Shown here: one piece after another, positions 21,601 to 31,295 of the stretch
Layout: every line of letters starts with the position of its first letter
Position numbering within the stretch: the stretch's first letter is position 1
Assembly (NCBI RefSeq): GCF_954871325.1
Contig: NC_088778.1
Coordinates: 15,589,666 to 15,653,665, forward strand
Direction: 5' to 3'
DNA: 64,000 bases
Origin: Gordionus sp. m RMFG-2023
Lineage: Eukaryota > Nematomorpha > Gordioida > Chordodea > Parachordodidae
Translations under genes and position numbers: made by a program
The notes under the pieces: model-generated
Seen by the model: only the letters and a program-made list of their open reading frames with translations
What the model was told of the DNA's origin: nothing
Databases searched by the model: none

Positions 21601-24600
21601 ATCAGTGCTTGGTATCAATTCCCTATCTATATTATGAAGGGTTAACCCATTCAATCTTTTTTCAGAGTTAGTACTCCACGGGTATGTTTTTATTTTCTTA
21701 AAGAAGAAAATGTCTTTCATTGGTAAAAATACTAATGGGTAGAGTGCCATTATATATAATAAATTTAATATAACAAGAAAATAGTTTAAAATGGGTATGA
21801 AATTATGCAGGGCATCTATAGTATTTTTTAAAACATTATCAACCATAGCTAACCTTTTATACCATAGTTTGCATTCAGCTAGTATTGCATCACGTGATAC
21901 ATTAACATCCTCACAATAAAAATCTGTCAAATATTTAGATTTTTCTCTAGCAAGATTTGAAATATATTTGAAAAGATTCGGCAGTAATAATATTTGCAGA
22001 TTTGTAAATGCTGCCTGATGAATCAAGAACCCTTATGAATAATATTGAAGAGGAGGATAAATAAGTTTATTTTATAATATTCTTCAACACACTCAAGATT
22101 AATATTGGAGCGATGGACTTATGTTGCTACGAGTCGGGGTAGACAAATTTAAAATTCATAGAGCTCTGCTTTTGACTCAAAAATGACATATAATTTATGA
22201 AATTTATCACATACATTTGCCCTAATTTCCAATATAATGCTTTCCGCTATTCTTATAGTTTCAATCAAATTGATGTCATTTTTTTTAAATATTATACTTT
22301 AGTTTTGTAATGAAAAAGTTTTAAATGATTTGGTGGGAAATTTTAAAATGGTAGATAAATATAATTCCAAAAAAAATTTGAAATAGATATTAATTCATTG
22401 AATAAATTAATAGCTTATTTATTTCTGCCGTTAATGTGATAAAGAAATATAATTGGAATATTTATGCGATAAGATATAGGAATTAATAATATTTTTAAAA
22501 TATATTTAGCCTACATCTGGATTTTTTGTCTTGGGGGGGGGGTTGCCCCCCTTGCTTACGTACATATATATAGAAGCGGATAATTGAAAGTTTCGTTGAG
22601 TTTAATGTTGATCGTTTAATTTTTTAATGTTATATATAATAAAAAAATTTAAATATCAGTTTTATGATAAATATTTTTTAAAATATTTTCACAGAAATTG
22701 AAAAGACAATTGAGCATATTTAACGTCGAAAAAACTAAAATGATGTCTGATTACGATAGCAAAATAACAGAACTCGAAAAGGAACTAATAAGTATGAAAA
22801 CCGTTCTCAAGAGATTACAGGATAAATATGAAACTTCTAAAAATGAAAAAGTATAAATAAAAATAGCGAAATTATTTTTATTATTTTTACAATGTAAATT
22901 TGAATTAGATTCGGGTTTTTCATGGGATGGACTAATTTTTATTTATTTGTAAGAAATTTAAACATTATTTTGTGCATTAACAAATAAATTAGGAATAAAG
23001 AAAGAAAACATTCTATATTATGTTAAATTTTTTTAATTTAGAGAAGACCTCAGAATTTTAAATTTTTTTTATTTTAATCGCCCATATAATGTCACAATTT
23101 TATAATGGTTTTTAGGATAAATTCGCCAACCAAATCGAAAAAAGACAAGAAGATTTTCAGTTTATTCAAGATTCCTCACAAAAATTGTTAGAAGATATGG
23201 ACAAAGGGCACGAAATTATACAAAAATTGCAACAGGAAAATAGATTCTTTCAAAACAAAGTAAAACAATTTTTTTAAAATGCCTACTAGATATAATAGAG
23301 CTGTGCGTATCCTTACTTTGACTAGCCGTCGGTATTTTTCTATTATTAAATTATTATTTATTTATTTTCTTCGTTTAATGGCCCTTTCTCAAGTTTCGCC
23401 AGGTAAGATAATGTTACTCTCTATTTTCCACGGTTGTTGGCATCGCTATTAGTCTTATCTAGCATTTTTATGTCATTATCTACCTATTTCATCTTACACT
23501 AATATTTAATAAAAAATATTAAAATTTAGGCGAAGGAAATATAATTTTATTTCTTTTTTAAAAATAAACAAAAGCTTAAAGATCAAAACGTTATAATTCT
23601 AAAGCAAGAAACTTATCTTGAGGGAAAAGAAAAAGCTATCAAAGATTTGAATAATCGTTTGTCGGATATTTTGACGCATGAAGAATGTTTGCTAAACGAA
23701 GTTAATGAATTGCGTAAAATAAATGATGGTCATAGGGTTGAAAATGAAAATCTTCATACCAAAATTAAATTGAATGAAACTGGTAAATCCATAATTTTAA
23801 CCCTCTGCTAATTCTTTCTTTCTAAATAAATAAATTTTTGTTTGTAAAGTTTTTGCGTTTTAATATAGGGCTCTATAAATATCAGAATGCAAAGGCACCA
23901 ATTGCACGGCCAGGCTCGGATTTTTTTCGGCCTAACCCGGACCGGATTTTAAAGTTTTCGGTCCGGCATGGCCCAGGTATATACAATTTTTTCGATATGA
24001 TTGTTTTGATGAAATGATGTAGGAAATATGAAAAGTGAAGGAATGTGATTATTATTCAATATAATTAAAATATATTATAGTTATATCCTGGCTAAACAAA
24101 CAAATAAACGAACTGAAATATTCTCCTGACCAAAAGGGTTCCCCTAAAAATGCTTATAACGAACTTCATGGCGATACCAATGGAAACATAAAAAAATTTG
24201 CCAACGTTAAAATATCCCATAATAATTCGCATAATAAAAATGTTATACTATATATTATTATTTTTTACATTTAGACAAATATCAAAAAATAGCTTGAATA
24301 GTATTAAAATATGTGGGAACTTTTATTTTTTTTCTTTCTTCAAATATCAGGTAATGGTAGTATACTTTAAAAAATTATTTCTAGTCATTTTTCCTATAGT
24401 GTTATTTTTTAAATCAGATGGAATTCACATCTGAAAATAAATAATTTATATTTTTTATTAGGGAATAATATTCGACAACATATAATCCATAGATTTTTTT
24501 TTTATTTGTTCTTCCTTAGTTTAGGATACAATTACTTATTTATATTATTTTTTAAATCGTATTATAAATATTTTACATTTCAATTTTGATACTATATTTT

Positions 24601-24721
24601 TTAGAACACCAATAGAATATCCATACCCCCTTTCAACGTTATAAACCCCTCCAATAAAAATTCAAATAGCGATAATAATAACAATGAAGTTACTTTGCCC
24701 GATTTTTATTTTAAACGATAG
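9633..24721 (+). CDS. SASS6: SAS-6 centriolar assembly protein, multi-exon
   Basis: SAS-6 builds the ninefold cartwheel of centrioles. Proposed exons: 9633-9704 (tentative first, MTVLYSQKLKIKF), 9826-9905, 9945-10049, 10089-10266, 10314-10391, 10434-10553, 14483-14599, 22695-22850, 23116-23259, 23575-23782, 24081-24241 (or to 24205) and 24605-24721. Phases agree throughout and give about 511 aa; human SAS-6 has 657. Exons 2-4 encode the globular head: QGLLIDFDSFPQKVIELL and ETNAFKNLTHLLL align without gaps to remembered human QGLLVDFLAFPQKFIDLL and ETNPFKHLTHLSL. The Phe of NAFKNL is the head-head contact (human F131). About 270 residues of coiled coil follow, then VISWLNKQINE, a SAS-6 hallmark, restored only by the phase-1 junction 23782/24081. 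A polar tail ends LPDFYFKR. Introns of 39-47 nt near the start contrast with 3.9 and 8.1 kb introns filled by transposons. Least certain are exon 1 and the end of the penultimate exon. Confidence 0.9.
10614..10664 (+). other. Possible alternative terminal exon of SAS-6 with a stop
   Basis: After a good acceptor (TTTTTATTAG) an in-frame stretch reads EILAEIEKNLLDKFYL and stops at 10,662-10,664. It follows exon 6 (ending DKLNQ) in phase 0. No donor is seen before the stop, so if used it would end the protein soon after the head and first 80 coiled-coil residues. It may instead be a skipped or decayed exon. Confidence 0.4.
10665..12214. other. SAS-6 intron, unassigned sequence
   Basis: AT-rich intron sequence. 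From about 11,450 to 12,200 base composition is more balanced, with a 70-codon open frame on the minus strand (11,780-11,989) that I do not recognise. It may be an old transposon piece, since the hAT at 12,223 is inserted in it and similar sequence resumes at 13,608-13,860. Confidence 0.4.
12223..13599 (-). mobile_element. Ac-like hAT element in a SAS-6 intron
   Basis: The left end is CAGGGATGTGAACCC and the right end is GGGTTGACACTCTG, whose complement CAGAGTGTCAACCC pairs with the left end. The target duplication TTTAAAAG is perfect at 12,215-12,222 and 13,600-13,607. Subterminal GGGTCCCAGGTTCG-like motifs recur near both ends. Inside, on the minus strand, are pieces of an Ac-type transposase: LSEDDWCQPKDLTSVL (about 13,100), NKDTNILKFWKK (about 12,640) and a tail LSNLSGNLKDDILEDI (about 12,440). 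The serine-containing ERxFS block is lost, and the 1.4 kb length is about half of a complete element. Confidence 0.9.
13608..14482. other. SAS-6 intron, unassigned sequence
   Basis: Continuation of the pre-insertion intron sequence to the acceptor of the 14,483 exon. The first 250 bp have balanced composition and a short open frame (KEKPIPSLQGVLRVE), but nothing recognisable. Confidence 0.4.
17064..17306. other. Segment inverted relative to the sister hAT copy
   Basis: From ATCTATAGCATTTAACTAAA to AAAAGAAGCAGAATG this piece is in the same orientation as 59,825-60,058, although everything around it in the two hAT copies runs in opposite orientation. The neighbours 16,985-17,062 and 60,060-60,120 are reverse complements of each other, as expected for the two copies. 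One of the elements therefore has a roughly 240-bp internal inversion. Confidence 0.75.
17400..20000 (-). pseudogene. ZMYM-type hAT transposase, broken
   Basis: This minus-strand coding corresponds piece by piece to 57.0-59.7 kb on the plus strand. Examples are the block ETEILLCRISRKKKMCFEEC (17,936-18,175), the segment with NLRLNTSRLYYRVVMEDKVP (19,470-19,553) and the C-terminal end near 17,430-17,520. The DUF4371-like N-terminal half and the catalytic region are both represented but carry stops and frame changes. It has lost the KYKSGAEK region that the 55,864 copy keeps near 56,682. Confidence 0.75.
21563..22300 (-). pseudogene. TTF-type hAT transposase, C-terminal part
   Basis: The minus strand encodes the region between the catalytic core and the C-terminus of a transposase of the kind called 52 kDa repressor-like or TTF-type. 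The block LTDFYCEDVNVSRDAIL is followed by AECKLWYKRL, the dimerisation region with KKIKTYPWSTNSEKRLNGL, and TLHNIDREL. In family members that last part reads about RLKTYLRSTMGQERLNGLALLHIHR, so the spacing is kept. Upstream, about 22,130-22,290, runs into FHKLYVIFESKAEL, which matches 63,725-63,770 in the other copy. Stops and frame changes show that it is dead. Confidence 0.8.
22851..23115 (+). other. SAS-6 introns and short spacers
   Basis: AT-rich intron between the exons ending NEK (22,850) and beginning DKFANQ (23,116). The next intron (23,260-23,574) is similar. No element was recognised in either. Confidence 0.5.
23885..23995. mobile_element. Truncated GC-rich hAT MITE in a SAS-6 intron
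   Basis: CAGAATGCAAAGGCACC is followed by CGGCCAGGCTCGG, CGGCCTAACCCGGACC and GGTCCGGCATGGCCCAGG. These are the subterminal motifs of the GC-rich MITE family at 60,325-60,650 and 29,901-30,550. Only one end is present. Confidence 0.6.
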
Positions 24722-26044
24722 CTACCATTCAAATGATAGATTTTTTCCCCTCAACAACCAATCGAAAATCCACGTCTACATTTTTATTTAATTAATAAGA
24801 TATGTTTTTTATAAACATAAAGCTTATTTTATTTCAATCAACAAAATATTTAAATATTTTACTTAAATGATTTTATATTAAAATATATTTTGTTAGATAT
24901 AAATTGGCTAATAAAATACACGATTTTTTTTCTTCAAATTTCTCGTTTTTTATATAATCAATAGCATAATATATTTATATACGAATATTAAATAGATATT
25001 TCTTAAATTGAATTGGAATGCATGTTTTTTTCAGATGGTAAAATGATCTGTTATAGTTTAGCGATAATTACAATAAATATTTTAAATTTTTTTTAAAACG
25101 TGCATATTTGAATTTAGTATTTCGTAAACTTACATCATATATATATACATAAAATATTTAATTTAAAATGCATCCTAAACAGTTAGGACTCAAATATGAC
25201 AAGGTTTCAGATTTGTAAATTTCCTTGTTAAATCCGTAAATACATATATACCTGTTTTCTTTGCTTTTATCCCTATATTTCACATTGGTATATGGTATAG
25301 CTTTTATCGAATGACGCTTAAATATATTAAAAAGGAATGCTATATTATTAATTATATATTTTATGTAATAATCTTTGACTGATAAGGTGGAGAAAATAAC
25401 GCTCGTAGTTGTGTGATGCATAGCGCACCCCCTCCTATTTTCAAAGAATGTTATATCCCACTAAAATTTCAATATTAAGCTTTGTTATTTTGTTGTTTAA
25501 CAGCTCGATTTAGCCTTTTATTAAAAATGGCTAACTCAAGATTTTAACCGAAAAAGTACATTTAATGCGTTTTCTATAAAAATCTATTTAAAACATGCAG
25601 TAATCATTTATTTTATTAATATTTGAATATGATTTATAAAAAATATATAAGAGTTAAAATGTGCGTTTTTGCATCCAAAAAATGTTTATATATTAATTAA
25701 TTCATTAAAAATGCATGAAACTTTTCAGAAACATTGCTCCGCACAATAAGGCTATTAATAAATCCAGGTCAAATTCGACATATTAACAATTTTAAACTCA
25801 TTGGGATATTGTTATACCCCAGTATACTCATCAAAGGTTAAATGTCGATATAAATACAATATTAAAAAATAACAAATAATTTTAGGCTACGTTTTAATTG
25901 ATATTAACTCTTAATTTAATGTCAAGACTCCAAATCGCTAGTTAAAACTTGTAAGATAAAATTTTAAATCAATATTAGTCTAGGTTTATTTTAAAAGAGA
26001 ATTAGATAATATAGTTTAATAGATATGCATATAATTCCAAATTA
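24722..26044. other. Region between SAS-6 and the foldback element
   Basis: AT-rich. A minus-strand open frame of 87 codons (25,158-25,421) contains a possible exon end before GTATATATG (reading KAIPYTNVKYRDKSKENR), but no family was recognised and it is not called as a gene. The block AGGAGGGGGTGCGCTATGC (minus strand, about 25,420-25,435) is unusually GC-rich. Confidence 0.4.
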
Positions 26045-28156
26045 CAGGGTTTCCCATTCAAAAAAGGAAAAGTCTTATTCATAAAATGAAAAGGTCCGAT
26101 CAAAAAAGGAAAAGTCCCAAAGGCTTAGGGAAAAAGTCCAACCAAAAAAGGAAAAGTGTCAAACAAAAAAGAAAAAGGTTCAATCAAAAAAGGAAAAATC
26201 TCAAAAGAAAAGGAAAATTCCCATTCAAAAAAGGAATTTTTTTTTTGTCAACTTAAATTTTTAGTTTTTATATTTTACTTCTTATTTTATTTCTAACTTT
26301 TTGTGATTTCTTTAAGCCATTTTTTAATCTATTTTGTCTTTTTAAAATATATTAATTTTTCTTCTCTTCTCTACTCCATTTTTTATGTCATTTTTTAACA
26401 ATTCTTACCTCTTGTTTCATACTACATAACAATTGTTTGACATTTTATGATTTTTTTCTTATATTCTTATCTTTAAAATTTCACTTAATTTTTATTTCTC
26501 TTTTGCAATCAAATTTTTTTATTAATATTTTTTGCATATCAAATCATTACATTACAATTACGATGTATATATATATCGTAATTTTTGAAGGGATCAGAAC
26601 TATCCGGCATCATCACTGGATTTAAAGAAATTCCTTTAAAAATTTAATTTTTTAAAGAATATCAATCGATAGATAATCAAAGGATCTATTCAAATGGAGA
26701 TCAATCTCTCCTCTTTAATGGGCAAGTTTAGGTCTGATGGGTCAGGAATATTTAATGGCTAATTTAAATATTTTTTGACGGAAAGTATTAATCCTTGATC
26801 TTGATAGATAGTCTGGGGGGGGGGGTGTAAAAAAATAAATAAATATTGTTATAGATATCAAATAAAAGGTAATTAAAATATCTTTTAATTGTAATAATAG
26901 TTATCACTCTAAGTGGGCGGGTTGAGATTTTGGGGGGTCAAGAATATTTTTATCAACACAAAAATATCGATATGAGTATCAAATAAAATCTAATTCAAAT
27001 ATTTTTTGAGTGATAGTATTCATTCTTGGTCTGATGGTAGGACTTGGTCTGGGAGGGGATAAAAATAAAAATGATTCCTGATCCCTCGGCCCTCTCACTT
27101 AGAGTAATAATTAATATTACAATCAAAAGATATTTAATTTATCTTTTATAATATATCGATATTCCCCCCCCCCCCCCATCAAGACCAAGAATGAATACTT
27201 TCAGTCAAAAGATATTTAAATTAGCTATTATTTGATACCCATATCTATTTTGTTTTGATAAAAATATTCCTGACCTGCCGACCTAAACTTGCCCATTAAG
27301 GGGAGAGATTGATCTCCAGTTGAGTAGATCCAACTGATATCTTTTAAAAAATTGAATTCATACAAGGATCCCTTTAAATCCCATGATAATCCAGGATAGT
27401 TCTGAAGCTTTTGAAAATTATGACATATTATATACACCATAATTGTAATGAGATAATTTGATATGCAAAAAATATTAATAAAAAAAATGTAATTGCAAAA
27501 GAGGAATAAAAATTAAGTAAAATTTAAAATATGAAATTATATTATAATGAAAAAAAATCATGAAAAGTCAAAAAATTGTTAACTAGGATGAAAAAAGAGG
27601 AAAGATTTGTTAAAAAATGACATAAAATGGAGTAGAGAAGTGAAGAAAAATAACAGGATAAATTAATAAATTATTTTTAAAAGACTAAAGGAATTATCAA
27701 AAATGAGAAGAAAAATAAATTGAAAAAAGATAAGAAAAATAAAGGTTAAAATGACATAAGGAAATCGAAAAAAGTTAGAAATAAATAAAATGTAAAAATA
27801 AAAAAACTAAAAATTTAAGAAAAATTGATAATTTATAATTTTTTTGTAAAATTATTTAAAAAATAACGATTTTCTTTTTGATTGCCACTTTTCCTTTTCT
27901 TTTGAGACCTTTCCTTTGATTGACACTTTTCCCTTCTTGATTAGACCTTTTCCTTTTTTGATTGACACTTTCTCTTTTTTGATTGGATCTTTTCCTTTTT
28001 TGTTTGACACTTTTCCTTTTTTGATTGGACTTTTTCCTAAGTCTTTGAGACTTTTCCTTTTTTGATTGTACAATTTCCTTTAATTGACCCTTTTCCTTTT
28101 ATGATTGACACTTTTCCTTTTATTGGGACTTTTCCTTTTTTGAATGGGAAACTCTC
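26045..28156. mobile_element. Foldback-type element with minisatellite arms (copy 1)
   Basis: It begins CAGGGTTTCCCATTC and ends GAATGGGAAACTCTC, with TA on both sides (26,043-26,044 and 28,157-28,158). Both outer arms, about 200-280 bp each, are tandem repeats of a roughly 20-bp unit like CAAAAAAGGAAAAGTCC, in opposite orientation. Inside them are T-rich and A-rich complementary tracts. An inner palindrome includes GGGCAAGTTTAGGTCTGATG (left, near 26,720) against its complement near 27,280. The whole 2.1 kb is one long inverted repeat. No transposase is encoded, and the frames in the arms are repeat artefacts. TA target and TIR suggest a Tc1/mariner-type mobiliser; that is an inference. Confidence 0.85.
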
Positions 28157-28191
28157 TAATATCCAATCCAAATAAATATGTTTTAAGTCAC

Positions 28192-28296
28192 CTGAAGTAA
28201 AATTCGCTCATATTTTGATAATTGCATATGTTCATTATAAATTCGATGAGAATTTTCATTGATTTCTTCCTCGGCAAAATCTTCGATCGGGCTAAC
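28192..28296 (-). CDS. Probable single exon of an unknown gene
   Basis: On the minus strand an open block of 35 codons, phase 0 at both sides, is bounded by an acceptor-like TATTAAAG and the donor CAG/GTGACT. It reads SPIEDFAEEEINENS then HRIYNEHMQLSKYERILLQ. The composition, with few AAA/AAT runs and an even mix of charged residues, looks coding, unlike the surroundings. The product is not recognised. It lies 2.5 kb downstream of the SSUH2-like exons on the same strand and could be a downstream exon of that gene or of a separate one. Confidence 0.4.
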
Positions 28297-28310
28297 CTTT
28301 AATATATTAG

Positions 28311-28563
28311 GATATAATTTTAGTGTTAAAAATAAATAAAAAATCTTTTCCTGTATAAATAATTAATGCTCTGATCATAACCTTTAATTCAGATGTTTAA
28401 ACCTGTAACCTTGAGTCCCTAACCCGGTTTATTTTTAAGATATAATTTTAGTGTTAAAAATAAATAAAAAACCTTTTCCTGTATAAATCTTTAATGCTCT
28501 GATCATAACCTTTAAATCAGATGTTTAAACCTGTAACCTTGAGTCCCTAACCCGATTTATTTT
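28311..28563. repeat. 128-bp tandem duplication
   Basis: Two adjacent copies starting GATATAATTTTAGTGTTAAA (28,311 and 28,439) and running to CTGTAACCTTGAGTCCCTAA, with only a few differences. Confidence 0.9.
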
Positions 28564-29088
28564 TTGGTGAACCAAAAGCCATATATGAATCCTTTTTAAC
28601 CAGAAATTTTCGGGCTCAAAAATAAGTATGTGTAATAAAAGAAAGAAATGATTGTTTGTCTTCATTTTTTTGCATTTTACCACTAATTTATCTCAATCAA
28701 TATTTGCAATACAATTATTATTTCAAATTTTTGTAATATAAATTAGTAGATTTGAATTAATATATGTATTTTACTAATAAAATAATTGATTCGCCTTTTG
28801 ATAAACTTAGCACAAAGAATGAAGGTGGATAAATTATTCAAAAAATGATGATGAAACCTTAAATTTGGTATCAGATTCTTATATAATAAATGGAAGAATA
28901 TATTTGGCAGTCACTTCAATGTTTGGGCAATGAAATTTTGAATGAAAATAATTAAACCCTAATGATAAAACAAAAAATTCCATTTATCATTTCATAATGA
29001 ATTAGAAAAATTAAAAGAACAGAATTTGTACAAATCAAATTCGGCAACAATATGCCGAAAAGTGTATAGATAGAAAAGAACATTTCTA
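28564..29088. other. Spacer without recognised content
   Basis: AT-rich. No element ends, repeats or convincing frames were seen. Confidence 0.4.
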
Positions 29089-29170
29089 TACCAAAATAGA
29101 CTTGATCAGAATATGTATTTATATATTGAGAAAATATAAAATAAGTACTGCCAGTAATTTTATAAACTAA
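29089..29170 (-). CDS. Possible 3' exon of the SSUH2-like gene
   Basis: After the acceptor ATTGTTAG the minus strand reads VYKITGSTYFIFSQYI and then YSDQVYF, with a possible donor GTATAG. This resembles the end of SSUH2 proteins, which I remember as V-Y-x3-G-K-T-Y-x-Y-Y-I-Y followed by HQVYAVDYP. The similarity is weak and unaligned, so this is tentative. Confidence 0.3.
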
Positions 29171-29492
29171 CAATTTGTTCTCGCAGTCCCAACCACAAAG
29201 TATTTATTTTAAAGAAAGAAATCTTTACCTAGGTGATCACAGATTGCATATGATAATATTGGAAAATATTTTAATTATAAGTTTAGATGGAAAAAAAATA
29301 TAAGTAAACTTATAAGATCATGATTACTCCTTTTCATTATCTAGATATATTTTCATTGTTCGTTATAGTGTAGTATTATTTTAAGCGCAAATTGGCAAAT
29401 TATATTTTATAGATCGTTAAAAGTTCTTTTAAATAGGATATCCTGCATAAAGTGGATATTTATTATAAATTATTTTTTTAAATTAAAATTAT

Positions 29493-29842
29493 AGAGCCCT
29501 AAAAGACTGAAATCCAGCTTGAAATTTTTATTAATCTTTAAGCCCGAGCCAAACCCAAACTTTCTAATTATTTTCCCCGGTCCGAATTTTAAGCAGGCCC
29601 GGGTTGCAATTTTTATTTAAAAATATAAATTAACTGTTATTTTAATAAGTTAAATAAAATAAATCGCTAATGCCTTCCCCATAAACCTAGAGAGATTATA
29701 ATGATTTATTATTAAAAGAAACGAAAATGAATAATTTTAGGCCTGAGCCCAACTATGGGCTGACTCGCAGGGTTTTTAATGTTAACCTTTCTTGAACCCG
29801 AACACGGCAAAAATAAAAACAGACCCAGGCCCCTGCTTAAAA
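29493..29842. mobile_element. Decayed GC-rich hAT-like MITE
   Basis: Motifs AAGCCCGAGCCAAACCC and CCCCGGTCCGAATTTTAAGC on the left, and GGCCTGAGCCC and CAGACCCAGGCCCCTG on the right, flank an AT-rich centre. This is the layout of the GC-rich MITE family seen at 29,901, 60,325 and 61,016. Ends are approximate and no target duplication could be fixed. Confidence 0.5.
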
Positions 29843-29900
29843 TATGATAAGATGCAAATATACTAGTGACTCATTTTATAGAATTAAACATTATTTCGAT

Positions 29901-30550
29901 CAGAGACCTGGCGGCCCGGATTTTTTTTCAAAAATTTTTTAGGATCCGACCTGGTAATACAAAAAATTCACCTATTCGGTATTTTATCATATTTTTCAGC
30001 GAGTATTATCATTTAATAAGCAAGCATATTACATATTTTATCTTTTTTTTATTCTAAATAGACATTTAGTATATTACAAAATGATACTATATAAAATTTG
30101 TGTAAATAATATTTTGATAATATACTAAATTAATTGTATTTATAAAAAAAATAAAACTGATATTTATAAAAATGGAAGTAAATAATATTTTGAATATACT
30201 ATATTATATTGGATTTTTTAAAAAAAATAAAACTAATATTTATAAAAAAATGGATGCATTTATAAAATAAAACTAATATTTATAAAATGGAAGTACTTAA
30301 AATTTTGAGAATATACTATATTATATATTGCATTTATAAAAATAAAACTAATATTTATAAAAATGGAAAATTATATAATGATTATAACCATATCTAATTG
30401 ACGAATATAATAATTCGATGTATAAATTTTTAAAACTTAGGCCCAGCTCGGGTATTTTGAAAGAAAAATTTTCAGCCTGGCCCGAATATATTTTAATAAT
30501 TTAAAATACGGCCTGGGGGCCGGGCTTAGGGCCGGGCCTACAGGTCTCTG
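29901..30550. mobile_element. GC-rich hAT MITE, 650 bp
   Basis: It starts CAGAGACCTGGCGGCCCGG and ends GGGCCTACAGGTCTCTG, with the perfect target duplication ATTTCGAT at 29,893-29,900 and 30,551-30,558. The ends are rich in GGCCCGG-like motifs, while the centre (30,060-30,370) is made of AT-rich near-repeats of TAAAACTAATATTTATAAAA. There is no coding capacity. It sits among the SSUH2-like exons. Confidence 0.93.
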
Positions 30551-30739
30551 ATTTCGATTGATATTTTTAACTTCAAATATTAATTTACTAACCATAAAGA
30601 TGTTCTGTAGACTCATAATTGTGACATTCTTATTTAATATTGCCATTGAATTGCAAAGAAAAAGCTATATGACAAGATACAAATATAAAATTAATTTTAT
30701 AAAGTTAAAATTGATTTCAAAAAAAATCCAATTAATTAC

Positions 30740-31295
30740 TCTAGAAAAACATTGTTCAAATATGGTAACTCCCTCTAAGGCTGGAATGTTTGAGTTAGGA
30801 AATTGTTCGGCTCCATAAATAAATTCCGATTCATGGTTAGTGCTATAATAAATCAATCGTTGATTATTTTAATTTTAAATAAGATTTTAGTTTATGAATG
30901 AATAAATTTGAAATTTTATCTGCAAAATATACTATTTTATAGTGAGTTTGATATAATTTTTAACGCCTTTCATGGATTTGCATGCATCACATATTAGTTT
31001 TCCATCAGCAACACATGTTTGACATCTAAAAAGTTAAAACGTAATGTTTTAAAATAATATATAAATTTAAATGGTTATATAAATCGCATAACCTTTTTCT
31101 TCCTCTCCCGCTGCAACTGAAACAAAAATCTTTACTCTTGTTGGTAATTGTAAATTTTTTAGGCTTTACAAGAGAGTTGCTAGATAAGTTAGTCGAAATT
31201 CTACCTGTACCAGAACATGATATACAAGAGACAGTTCCTCTACCTGAACATCTCCAGCATCTTTTCCAACCATCGCCAGCACAGGCATTGCATTT
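30740..31295 (-). CDS. SSUH2-like protein (CxxCxGxG zinc fingers), partial
   Basis: The minus-strand exon 31,093-31,295 reads KCNACAGDGWKRCWRC, SGRGTVSCISCSGTGR and, after a linker, CFSCSGRGRKK. It splices in phase 2 (AAAAG/GTTATG to TTTTTAG/A) to 30,932-31,025, reading RCQTCVADGKLICDAC then KGVKNYIKLTIK. Four CxxCxGxG-like pairs followed by a YIxLTIK strand fit SSUH2 (ssu-2 homologue), whose fingers resemble DnaJ type. The frame meets TAG at 30,932 where the family often has Trp (LTIKW), so this could be a nonsense change, an unusual splice or the true end. A further block at about 30,720-30,820 (EFIYGAEQFPNSNIPALEG) resembles the YP-x-FP region of SSUH2. Upstream exons were not found; the gene may be decaying. 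The family function is not well defined. Confidence 0.6.

Larger units (their letters stand above)
14625..22566 (-). mobile_element. TTF-type hAT element split by a nested hAT
   Basis: The 5' end, read on the minus strand at about 22,560-22,500, has GTAAGCAAGGGGGGCAACC followed by a second C run and CAAGACAAAAAATCCAGATG. It matches the plus-strand element that starts near 61,591. The 3' end lies near 14,625-14,720 (ACGCCTACATAGGAATTTG then a G-rich run), a typical end for this hAT group. The transposase runs up to 21,563, where the Ac-like hAT (14,931-21,554, TSD TGAAATTC) interrupts it; the frame ends GRLNFT and then stops just beyond the insertion on the 14.9 kb side. The outer target duplication was not identified, so the outer limits are approximate. 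Confidence 0.7.

Noticed and set aside
26045-28156. CRISPR-like array because of many short, spaced repeats.
   Set aside because: The units are continuous minisatellite without unique spacers, occur as inverted arms, and the genome is eukaryotic.
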